The notes under the pieces: model-generated
What the model was told of the DNA's origin: nothing
Databases searched by the model: none
What the model saw: only the letters and a program-made list of their open reading frames with translations
Shown here: piece by piece, positions 23,172-35,100 of the stretch
Position numbering within the stretch: position 1 is the first letter of the stretch
Layout: each line of letters starts with the position of its first letter
Made by a program: the position numbers and the translations under genes
Assembly (NCBI RefSeq): GCF_000003815.2
Contig: NC_049995.1
Coordinates: 1,600,632-1,664,631 of the forward strand
DNA from: Branchiostoma floridae
Lineage: Eukaryota; Chordata; Leptocardii; Amphioxiformes; Branchiostomatidae
Direction: 5' to 3'
DNA: 64,000 bases

Positions 23172-26100
23172 GTAACTGGTACTTTCAATCTAACGTTATA
23201 CTAACGTTACATGTAACGTTCTTGATAAAAACAAGACGGTTCACATGTCTTATGAAGGGTGTGGGGAGGGGGGCAGCGTATGTGATGGCATGTGTGTTCG
23301 TGTGTCTGTGTGTGTGTGTGTACAATCTATTGTATGTAAGTTACAGTGTTACCACATAGATAACGGATGCAAGTATACAAAAGTAACGGGTTCCGCACTG
23401 GTGTTCCAGTGCTGAATCAATGGGTCGAATCGGCCTCAGCACTGGCTTTCCAGTGCTGAAGAAACGTCAGCACTGGTTTTCCAGTGCTGAACGGCCTTGT
23501 ACGAGTGCTGACGCTCCCTCAGCATTGGAATTCCAGTGCTGTACCCAATGCGAGCACTGGATTTCCAGTGCTGAACTTCTCCGAGCACTGGTTTTCCAGT
23601 GCGGAACTGCCGTCAGCACTCGGGTACCAGTACTGAACTCGCGGCAGAGGTCATTCAGCACTGGTTACCCAGTGCTGAAAACGCCGTCAGCACTGGAACC
23701 GAGTGCTGATATACAAAAGTAACGGGTTCAGCACTGGATTTACCAGTGCTCGGGATCTTTTCAGCACTGGAAGACCAGTGCTGTAAAAACTTCAGCTCTG
23801 GGCTTCCAGTGCTGACGTTTATAAAGCACTGGAACATTCCAGTGCTGAACGTAATATTCGTGTACTAGTAGCATGCGTCCGTACGGCTGTCTGAGTTATT
23901 TCCTTTAGACTTAGGTATATCTGTGCGTGTTATTTAATCTCCAACCAGATCTTGCGTGGCACTAGCTTTTACTGGCTTTAGACTAGAGTAGACACTTGTG
24001 ATATTGTTAATTGTGTATACAGTTAATGGCACTCAAGTTTCTTTTCTTTTGGTCAATTGATACGAAAATTTTAAATCAATAAATCACATATTCTATACTT
24101 GTGCAAGTTGTGGCAAAGTAGTGTCTTTTTAGTCAGAGGTAGACAACTAACAGTTGTTCTATCTGTGTGGTAAAGAGATCGCTTGTTTTTTTTTTTAAAA
24201 GAATAGGTAGTTACAGGTGGACGACACATTCTGCTTGTGCGGCAAAGTAACATCATTTAAAAAACAATAGGTAGTCAGAGTTAGACAACTAACAGTTGGT
24301 CTATCCGTGTGGTAAAGAGATCGCTTGTTGTTTTTTTTTACAAAGAATAGGTAGTTACAGGTGGACGACACATTCTGCTTGTGCGGCAAAGAAGCATCAT
24401 TTAAAAAACAATAGGTAGTCAGAGTTAGACAACTAACAGTTGGTCTATCTGTGTGGTAAAGAGATCGCTTTTTTTTTTACAAAGAATAGGTAGTTACAGG
24501 TGGACGACACATTTTGCTTGTGTGGCAAAGAAGCATCATTTAAAAAACATTGTATAATAGTAGTAGTATTAATACAGTTGTCCATTTATATTTTGTTACA
24601 GAATGTAAGTTCTTTTCAACAACTTTATACATTTTATACTCGGTTTCCAGTGCAGAATATTTGTCAGCACTGGATTTCCAGAGCTGAAATGTCCTCAGCA
24701 CTGGAAATCCAGTGCTGATTGTAGTCTCAGCACTCGGTTTCCAGTGCTGACAGGAGGGCTTCGAGTGCTGAAGCTGCCTCAGCACTGGATTTCCAGTGCT
24801 GATGCCGGCTCAGCACTGGACTTCCAGTGCTGACGACCATTTCAGCACTGGTGTTCCAGTGCTGACAGAGGAGACCGTTACTTTTGTATATTTGCATAAC
24901 GGATCCGTTATATTCAATATGAATTTTTATTATTATGTTCATGGATGTTAACATTTAAATGCTGGTTCACCTTTATCCGCAAATTTGAAACCACTGTCAG
25001 CAGACTTAATACTCCTAAATGTGCTGTTTTTAAAGACAACAGATAAAGGTCACCCCACGGATAAAGGTGAACATATGACTCAAATGTAACGTTAGTTATT
25101 TATATAGCGTTAGATTTCCATGCGAAAACGAGACAATACCATACTTTCCTACTGTTGTAAGGGGTATTGTCGTAAGGGGTAATATTAATGTTAGCAAATT
25201 ATTACTAGAACATGTAGCATGTAACTGTTAGCACTAAGTAGATTATCTATCATAATCATCATCATCATCATCTCCGACTGCCCATTTACCACTTTCCTTC
25301 TCCTTACTCAGAAAGCTCCCTTTCATACTGACCATCCCATAATGGCACATCACTTCCCTCACAGCAGGTTATTCCTGTTTACTGGTCTCAGATAATTAAC
25401 CCAGCTTAATAACTGAATCAGATATTAAGCTTCCATTGGGCAACCTCATGCCTCCATGAAATATTTTTTTTGCAACTTAACAAATGACTTACACTTTTAC
25501 CTGATGTATACATTTGCTGATTGACTTGTTAAAGTTCTATGGCAATATTTGGATGTTTGCCCCAGTCAGCTGATCGTGCAGCCTGCCCCAGACAGGGACG
25601 TGCTGCAGGTGTGTGCCAGGAACAATGCCAGGAGAGTGCTGAGTGGGCTGAACCATCAGCGCCAGGAGGGGTGGCTCTGTGACGTGGTCCTCTCAGTCAG
25701 TATAGTGTTTATATATTATCTAGTGCTCTTGAACAGTCTGTACCAAACTTGACATACATATTTTAACAAACTTCATGCATGCAAAATGGATTAAGCCTAT
25801 CTTTCCCACTGTCTTATAATTAGAGTTGAATTTTAGAGGGTCTGCATGAGCGTCCTCACTATGCTTTATGCTACATTTGGGTGGGGGTGGGGGGATTGCT
25901 GATTGACTTTCCCTCATTGTCCAATTGTCTAGCACCGAAGGCACAGCAATCCTTTGGGGGCTCTTTTAAAGAATTTAACTCTTGACCCTCAGAGGCTCGA
26001 TTATGCCTTGTTTTGATATTTGGTATTTCACAGATAAAAGGTAGCCTTCATAACTATTTTATTACAGACAGATCAATACTGATAACTGTAACAATTATGA

Positions 26101-29100
26101 TAAAGCCCCAGACTTTTGGAATGGAAAGATTTGGAAATGGTATAATGGGAAAACTTGTGGTCCTTGTGTGCCTGTACATGTAGGTGAGTGGGAGGTCCCT
26201 ACCAGCCTACAGAGGTGTGTTAGCGGAGCACAGTCAGTACTTCAGGACCATGTTTTCCTCCTGTGCCTGTAGGTGAGTGGGAGGTCCCTACCAGCACACA
26301 GAGGTGTGTTAGCGGAGCACAGTCAGTACTTCAGGGCCATGTTTTCCTCCTGTGCCTGTAGGTGAGTGGGAGGTCCCTACCAGCACACAGAGGTGTGTTA
26401 GCGGAGCACAGTCAGTACTTCAGGGCCATGTTTTCCTCCTGTATGTGCCTGTAGGTGAGTGGGAGGTCCCTACCAGCCCACAGAGGTGTGTTAGCGGAGC
26501 ACAGTCAGTACTTCAGGGCCATGTTTTCCTCCTGTATGTGTCTGTATAGGTGAGTGGGAAGTCCCTACCAGCACACAGAGGTGTGTTAGCGGAGCACAGT
26601 CAGTACTTCAGGGCCATGTTTTCCTCCTGTATGTGGCCTGTAGGTGAGTGGGAAGTCCCTACCAGCCCACAGAGGTGTGTTAGCGGAGCACAGTCAGTAC
26701 TTCAGGGCCATGTTTTCCTCCTGTATGTGCCTGTAGGTGAGTGGAAGGTCCCTACCAGCCCACAGAGGTGTGTTAGCGGAGCACAGTCAGTACTTCAGGG
26801 CCATGTTTTCCTCCTGTATGTGTCTGTAGGTGAGTGGGAAGTCCCTACCAGCCCACAGAGGTGTGTTAGCGGAGCACAGTCAGTACTTCAGGGCCATGTT
26901 TTCCTCCTGTATGTGTCTGTAGGTGAGTGGGAAGTCCCTACCAGCCCACAGAGGTGTGTTAGCGGAGCACAGTCAGTACTTCAGGGCCATGTTTTCCTCC
27001 TGTGCCTGTAGGTGAGTGGAAGGTCCCTACCAGCCCACAGAGGTGTGTTAGCGGAGCACAGTCAGTACTTCAGGGCCATGTTTTCCTCCTGTATGTGTCT
27101 GTATAGGTGAGTGGGAGGTCCCTACCAGCCCACAGAGGTGTGTTAGCGGAGCACAGTCAGTACTTCAGGGCCATGTTTTCCTCCTGTGCCTGTAGGTGAG
27201 TGGGAAGTCCCTACCAGCCCACAGAGGTGTGTTAGCGAAGCACAGTCAGTACTTCAGGGCCATGTTTTCCTCCTGTATGTGTCTGTAGGTGAGTGAGAAG
27301 TCCCTACCAGCCCACAGAGGTGTGTTAGCGGAGCACAGTCAGTACTTCAGGGCCATGTTTTCCTCCTGTATGGGTCTGTATAGGTGAGTGGGAAGTCCCT
27401 ACCAGCCCACAGAGGTGTGTTAGCGGAGCACAGTCAGTACTTCAGGGCCATGTTTTCCTCCTGTATGTGCCTGTAGGTGAGTGAGAAGTCCCTACCAGCC
27501 CACAGAGGTGTGTTAGCGGAGCACAGTCAGTACTTCAGGGCCATGTTTTCCTCCTGTATGGGTCTGTATAGGTGAGTGGGAAGTCCCTACCAGCCCACAG
27601 AGGTGTGTTAGCGGAGCACAGTCAGTACTTCAGGGCCATGTTTTCCTCCTGTATGGGTCTGTATAGGTGAGTGGGAAGTCCCTACCAGCCCACAGAGGTG
27701 TGTTAGCGGAGCACAGTCAGTACTTCAGGGCCATGTTTTCCTCCTGTATGGGTCTGTATAGGTGAGTGGGAGGTCCCTACAAGCCCACAGAGGTGTGTTA
27801 GCGAAGCACAGTCAGTACTTCAGGGCCATGTTTTCCTCCTGTATGGGTCTGTATAGGTGAGTGGAAAGTCCCTACAAGCCCACAGAGGTGTGTTAGCGGA
27901 GCACAGTCAGAACTTCAGGGCCATGTTTTCCTCCTGTATGGGTCTGTATAGGTGAGTGGGAAGTCCCTACCAGCCCACAGAGGTGTGTTAGCGGAGCACA
28001 GTCAGTACTTCAGGGCCATGTTTTCCTCCTGTGTCTGTAGGGGAGTGGGAAGTCCCTCCCAGCCCCACAGAGGTGTGTTAGCGGAGCACAAGTCAGTATT
28101 TCAGGGCCATGTTTTCCTCCTGTATGTGCCTGTAGGTGAGTGGGAAGTCCCTATCAGCCCACAGAGGTGTGTTAGCGGAGCACAGTCAGTACTTCAGGGC
28201 CATGTTTTCCTCCCGTATGTGTCTGTATAGGTGAGTGGGAGGTCCCTACCAGCCTACAGAGGTGTGTTAGCGGAGCACAGTCAGTACTTCAGGGCCATGT
28301 TTTCCTCCTGTGCCTGTAGGTGAGTGGGAGGTCCCTACCAGCCCACAGAGGTGTGTTAGCGGAGCACAGTCAGTACTTCAGGGCCATGTTTTCCTCAGGA
28401 ATGTTGGAGACTACTCAGCGGCATGTAGAGGTGCATGGTTTGGAGCCCTCTGCTGTGGAGCAGCTGATCAGCTTCATGTATACAGGAGAACTGACAGGTG
28501 AACTGAAGTTAATCTGCACTCTACATTATGGCTGGCCAAATGCAAATTTTTTATGTATGAACAGGTGCCCAACTGGGAGGGCTAGCTTGTCAGCAGGGTA
28601 AGCCATAATGTTTTATAGACACACAGTAAAAGGCTAGTTAGGCAGCCCAGCATGTGTGTTCTGAAGGGCCAAACCACTGAATAAGTACAAATAATAGCTG
28701 ACCAGGTTTTGAGATGGAAATTATAAATTCACATGAGAGATTTTTTAGTGTGTCTGTGTGAGCATGTCTGTGTTTCTTTAAATAAATTAAGAACAGCATA
28801 ACTTCAGAACCTCTGTATGGATTGTCATGACATGATATGACATCTGATATGACATCTGGATATGGATACATGTAGATGTTAGCAAGACAAAGGTCAAGTT
28901 AGAACTATGACATTTGCCAAATGATTTATAACCTTTACAACTGGTGCATTAATTGTGTTTGTCAGTAATTATGCAAATAAGGTCCTTGTTTGCATATATT
29001 AGTTGATTTCTCCACCACCCAAAAGAAGACATGCACAATCTATGTTAAGAAGGCTTTTATTGCATTTATGATAATTTATGCAAAAGATGTTCTCATTTGC

Positions 29101-32100
29101 ATAATAAATGTTCAATGATGTTCACCTGTACTAACCAAATGCCATAAGAAATTCCCGTCATTTACCACGATAGGGTTATAGCATTTTCTCATTAATTATG
29201 CAGATTAGGTCTTTATTTGCATAATATGTATCTATCAGTATTCTTATCTTTCTCAGTTACAAATGTCACGTGTTGCAATATTCCTATAATGGAACAGAGC
29301 GGGTTTAAACAATTTCCTCCTTAATTGTGCATATTAGATTCTAATTTGCATAATTAATATCTAACTATATGAAGCATCACTTAAGCTTTGTACATACCAA
29401 GAATCATAACGATCTGTCAACCTCTTCATGTATTCCTTTTCAAAGTTTGACGCAGTTCCAAAACAAGCCGCTAGAGGGCCCAACCTGGGCCACTTCCTCT
29501 CTGCCCCAAGAGCTATGTGCCAATCAAAAATCATTATCAAGGCATGTTCAGAACTCGAGATATCAAACCTGCAAGTTCTGCGACATTACCTTAAAAAGCC
29601 ACTAGGGGGCCCAAAATCTAATTGTTTCTAGGTCTCATCTCCTACCCACATACCAAATATCAATATAATCAAGGAGCTTTTATCAGCTCAAAAGCTCCTT
29701 GATATAATCCATCCAGGCATTTTTGAGTTATGCTAGTCTTCTACAAACACTTGTTTTGTTTGAACCTTTGTTTATTCATGAAAGCTCAACACAAACACAC
29801 AAACACTACCCAAGATATAACCTTCATGGCGAAGGGTACAGAGAAAATTTTGGGTAAGTACTGGGGGAACGGACACTGCTTTCTGTATAAACACTGCTGG
29901 GTTACAGGGGTACCTTTACAGGTGGTACTGACACACTACAGGGGGTATGGAGACTACTTGGGGTATGGAAACTTTGAGGGATACAGACACTTCACAGGGT
30001 ACGGACACTACTAAAGGGGTACAAACACTACTGGGTACATGGACACTACATGGGATGTATACAGACACTACTGGGGGGACAGAAACTACAGAAGATTTGG
30101 ACACTACTTGCGGTAAAGACACCACTGGGGGTAAGCATATTACTGGGGGTACTGATACATTTGAAACCTACAGATGGTACGGACACTATGGCTCAATCTA
30201 GACACAGTTTTTCCTGACATCTATGGAGATGTCGGGAGGGATCTAGACCGTAGGGGGCGGGATTTTCAAAATGGCGGCAGAATGCTCAGCATTTCTGCTC
30301 ATGACAGATCAGATGATGTTCCCTCACTAGCATGATTTTAAACATGAGTGGATACAAATACTTCTTGTGGTACAGACACTCCTGGAGGTGCACACACTAC
30401 TTCGGGCACAGACACTATACTGGGGATAGGGACACTGCTGGCGGTATGGTCAGTACAAGGGGTGGACACTACTGGGTACGGACACTACTGGGGGTACGGT
30501 CAGTACAAGGGGTGGACACTACTGGGGTACGGACACTACTGGGGGTATTGGACACTACTGGGGGTACGGACACTACTGGGGGTGTGGACTCTACAGGGGG
30601 TACAGACACTACTGGGATTACAGACACTACTGGGGTAAAGACACTTCTGAGGTATGGACACTCCCTGGGGGTACAGACACTACTGGGGGTGTGGACTCTA
30701 CTGGGGGTACAGACACTACTGGAGTTACAGACACTACTAGGGATATGGACACTACTACAATATCACATCATCCTTGACTTGATTTATCATTGACTACACA
30801 TTTGTATTAATGTTGCAGTGACTCCAGACAATGTACAGGACCTGTTGGCTGCAGCAGACATGCTACAGTTGGAAGAAGTGAAAAAGTGCTGCATAGAACT
30901 TCTGCTCAAACTCACCAACACTTCCAATTGCTTAGGTATTGGGCAGATATCAAAGTTGGGCTGTCCATAGGAAATCATGTAAAAATCGTCTAATGAAGTT
31001 TTCGTGTGTGATCAGTTCAGATGGTTACATATTGCATAGTCATGCCATACTTATTGATTTTTTTCTATAAAAAATATAAGCTGCATGAACGTATCTTTGT
31101 AGTGGTGGGAAATTCCCTGAGCTTGAGTGTAAATGAAGAAATTAGGTGGTTTCTTTTGGGAGCTGTATGCGAAGCTGGATGAGCAGTGCGGTTATATACC
31201 AGCTGCATGAAAGTGCCTCTTACGGGGACTGGCAAGGTGCATGATAAATGTGCTGAACAACATAGAGTGGATATCAACACATTTCCTGTAGGTTATTAGG
31301 CTTGTACAATCATACAATCATGTAATTCTCTATCTTGACTTGTTCTGGCAGGCATGAAGTGTTTAGGTGAGAGGTACATGTGCAGCAGTCTGGTCAGTAT
31401 GGCCCAGCAAGTCATCAAGTCCAGGTTTGCAGCTGTAGCAGGTGGCGAGGAGTTCTTACAGCTGTCCCCAGGACACCTGGCACAGATACTCAGCTTGGAT
31501 GATCTGGAGTTAGGTCAGTTTTGAGCACATTTTGTTAGTGATAAAATGTGCCCCTAGAGACAGTACATCTGAATGTGAATTATTGTTAAAGTTGTGCCCA
31601 TTTTTTCAGATTACAACTGCAGAAGCTTTATTGACACAACAGAAAACACAGTGACTTTCTTATGGTCAATTTTTAAACAATAACCCAGCCTGTAGATACC
31701 CCTTGAAGTTTGCAATATGGCAACATACTGCCTACCCTATCTACATTGTACCTACCCAGTCCATTGACCTCTGAATAGTTGGGGGACAACATACCACATG
31801 TAAACTAATGCAAGGATATGTCCTTGATCCACACTAACAGAAATACATGATGCCACAAAGTTGGTACTGTAACATCCCTTGGTAAAATATTTGAGGTCAG
31901 TATAACAGGTCTGGACCGTTTAGCATAGAGATTAGTTTGTTGGTTTCCTGAGCAGATGAGTCGAGTTGGAATCCCCAGGCCAGGAGATGATGTGCTACTT
32001 GCCTCTTGTGTTTATGTGCTTCCTGTGAGTAATGGCAAAATGTGCCGGACAGGGATATGGAACCTGGATATTCGAGAACGAATCTATGAAAAAAAATAAG

Positions 32101-35100
32101 GGGGAGTAGTGCAACAGTGGAGTTCAAATACCACCAACTGACGATCTGGTGGTTCTGGGTTTGAGTCCCAGGAGACTGTACTACTGCCTTGTGTGTGTTT
32201 GCAGGGTTAGGAGGAGAGGACACAGTCCTGTTAAGTGTGCTGAAGTGGTTAGGCCACTCCCCAGACTGTAGGATTCAGGAGCTGAGACCACTGCTAGAGC
32301 ATGTCAGACTAAACCAAGTGTCAAAGGAAGTTTTCCAAACTGCCCTGGACAACAGCAGCCTACAACAGTCTCCGGGTTAGTACTACTGTAACAGTTTTCT
32401 GCATGATGTCAAAGTGATGGGAAAAGTTTTCAGCTTTCATCATGACCTTCCTTGCACAATATTTTTTGAAATTCTTGCACATGCCAGGATTTTAGACATT
32501 CTGAAGATTTCTGGGCCATGTATACATGTATGTATGCCATTTACAATGATGTGTGCAACCCATAGATATTTTAAAGGCACCCAATGTGTGTTATAGCAAT
32601 AAAATTGGCAATTTCTGGATGAGACAATTGGTACGATATTGACATTTACTCCACCATGCTAGCACATTTGTATCATTATATCATACTTTCATTGGTTAAA
32701 AAGAACACACAAACATGCCGCAATGGGCTCCTTGATTTATTGTGCCAGGACAGTAAATCAGCACAGGTTCGAGCCACTAACGAGTTCCCGTCGGTAATTT
32801 TTCAGTGATATCCCAACACGTGAGTGAATTGAATCTGATTTTCGCGTTAGCAAATCGAAACCCGATTCGAACAAGTGACGATATCGCCGGAAGCGTTCAG
32901 GACTCATCGGTCATGTTCGCATGCGTTATGAAAATTTGTAATAATGGCTGTCCCAACGGCACAGGCAGCGCTCAGTTCTCATCACCTCAATGAAAGTCGA
33001 TATTCAATGAGACAGTATTATTTAACTTTACTGTGTGTGAAAATGACATGAAAATTGAATTTGAAAAAAAAGCACATTGGGCGCCTTAAAGAACCACACC
33101 CCATACACGTTAAAGAACCCACACACGTGCAATGGTGCGGTGTGCGATGGTACAAATCCTCCTTCTGTCTGGAGTTGGTGATTCACTTCAAATCACCCGG
33201 ATGGAGGCCTGGCGAACCTCTTTCTTGTATCAGCCACATGGTGATTTACATCATTCACCCGGACGGGAGACCTGGCGCATCCCCGTCTTGTAATTAGGCA
33301 GCAAAAGGGCATGTCACCCCATAAGGGACGGTAAAACCCTGTCGTGTGTAAACATGTGCGAACTTGTGTGATCACCTTGACCGATGATGATGATGAAATG
33401 TACCACTTGTGCGCATGATGTGTAATTTAGTCCCAGAAATGCCTGTACATGGATGAATCCCAGCACACATCCCAGAAATCGGTGTGTCTTTCTACATGCA
33501 TGAAAGGCACGTATGAAAGGATCCTCTTCAATTTCCAGGCTAGTGTGTTGGTTAAACTAACTGTTCCCCTCTCTTTCCCTGCATGTAGAATGTGTTGACT
33601 ACCTCAGAAGTGTAGAAGAGGGCAACATATCTGGAAGTGACCAACTGTCAGTACAACGGGCTAGAGTACCCACCAAATACTTGTATGTCTTGGGAGGTCA
33701 CTCTCAATCAAGAACAATGTAAGTTGTCTCATTTTCCAGCCATAGTCACCTTTATAGGATGTTGCTACCGGTTGTTATCTTTTCCTATCCAGCAAAACAA
33801 TGTGAACTATCAAGTTCTATATCTATTCTATTGTAGGAGCATTTGTGTTGAAAAACTGTATAACTGAACAAATTCTAATCCAAAGATGTACTTAATGAGC
33901 TGTGCTTAATGAGTTGAAACTGCATGTAATGCAAATTAGGACTTCACTTGCATAATTGAATTTTACAAATTTTAAATATTCCATGGAGGCACAAGGTCTC
34001 CAAACCATTGTTATTATAGTGATATAAGTGGTTATTTATATATTTATATATTTCAGGGGCAGAAATCCCACACCAAAGTGTGAAAGGTTCAATCTGAAGA
34101 CACAGGAGTGGTCAGACATGAGAGACCTCCCTCCATCCATGTCATGTCCTCATCACATCATCGCGCAGCATGCTCTTGTGGTGGACAACAATCTGTACAT
34201 CCTGAACCTGCTGAAAACAGAACACCCCAGCCAGGCCACACACTACAGTAAGATAACCTACCACATGTGGAAGTACAGCACCTTACATGATGAGTGGAGC
34301 AGCATGAGAAATGACTTTCAGCTGCCATGCCTTCCTCAAGAGTTCCAGGGAGCCACAGTCATCCATTCTCAGTCGGACAACCTTCTTTACCTCGTATCTT
34401 CTCACGCATTTTTAGCATTGGATTTGGATCAAGACTCGTGCCAAAGACTTCCCGACTTTCAAGAGCCAAAGATCTACCATGGAGGTGCCATGTTGAATGG
34501 CAAGTTGTATGTGGCAGGGGGCATGCACACTGGGAGCTGCTGTGGTGTGTTAGGTCGGATTGAAGTCTTCTCATCCATGCACTGCTACGACCTTGTTGAG
34601 AAGAAGTGGTCTGAGAAGGCAAGCATGTTGGACAGAAGAGCCGGAATGGGATTTGCTGAATTAGGTGGGTTATCATTGCAAGGACTGGATGCAACAGACA
34701 GAATCCATGCCTGCCTGAGGAAGTATATAGAAGTATAATGTAGTGACCAATTAGCAAACTTTCATGGCCAATTAACCACATTGTTGCACTAAAGTATCTC
34801 ACTGACCATCAGTCAGAATATCAAGTAACTGGCAGGCATAGACAAGGAGTATATTAATCAAATTCTATCACGGTGAAAACTGTGTGTTATATGTTATGTT
34901 TCTGCAGCTGTATGCTGTAGGTACGTTATATGTTATGTTTGTGCAGGTGCAGCTGTATGCTGTAGGTGTGGTACATGTTGGTATGTTTGTGCAGGTGCAG
35001 CTGTATGCTGTAGGTGTGGTACATGTTGGTATGTTTGTGCAGGTTCTGCTGTATGCTGTAGGTGTGGTACATGTTGATATGTTTGTTCAGGTGCAGGTGC

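Larger units (their letters stand above)
23358..24905. mobile_element. 1.55-kb element with subterminal palindrome arrays, in Kelch intron 1
   Basis: Ends are inverted: left AACGGATGCAAGTATACAAAAGTAACGG (split read) and right, reversed, CCGTTATGCAAATATACAAAAGTAACGG. Inside each end lies an array of CAGCACTGG(N4)CCAGTGCTG palindromes; the centre holds a roughly 143-bp tandem triplication. No transposase ORF. Large non-autonomous DNA transposon by structure; superfamily not assignable. Confidence 0.7.

Noticed and set aside
23395-24865. CRISPR array
   Set aside because: Repeats are short palindromes with variable loops, spacers are far shorter than CRISPR spacers, there are no cas genes, and the setting is a eukaryotic intron inside an element with inverted ends.
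26352-28501. VGEWEVPTSPQRCVSGAQSV-repeat ORFs
   Set aside because: Out-of-frame reading of the BTB exon-head array; the true frame is VSGRSLPAHRGVLAEHSQYF.
32095-32185. Functional tRNA gene
   Set aside because: Only a B-box-like stretch is visible; no cloverleaf could be formed, so it is listed only as a weak SINE-like remnant.
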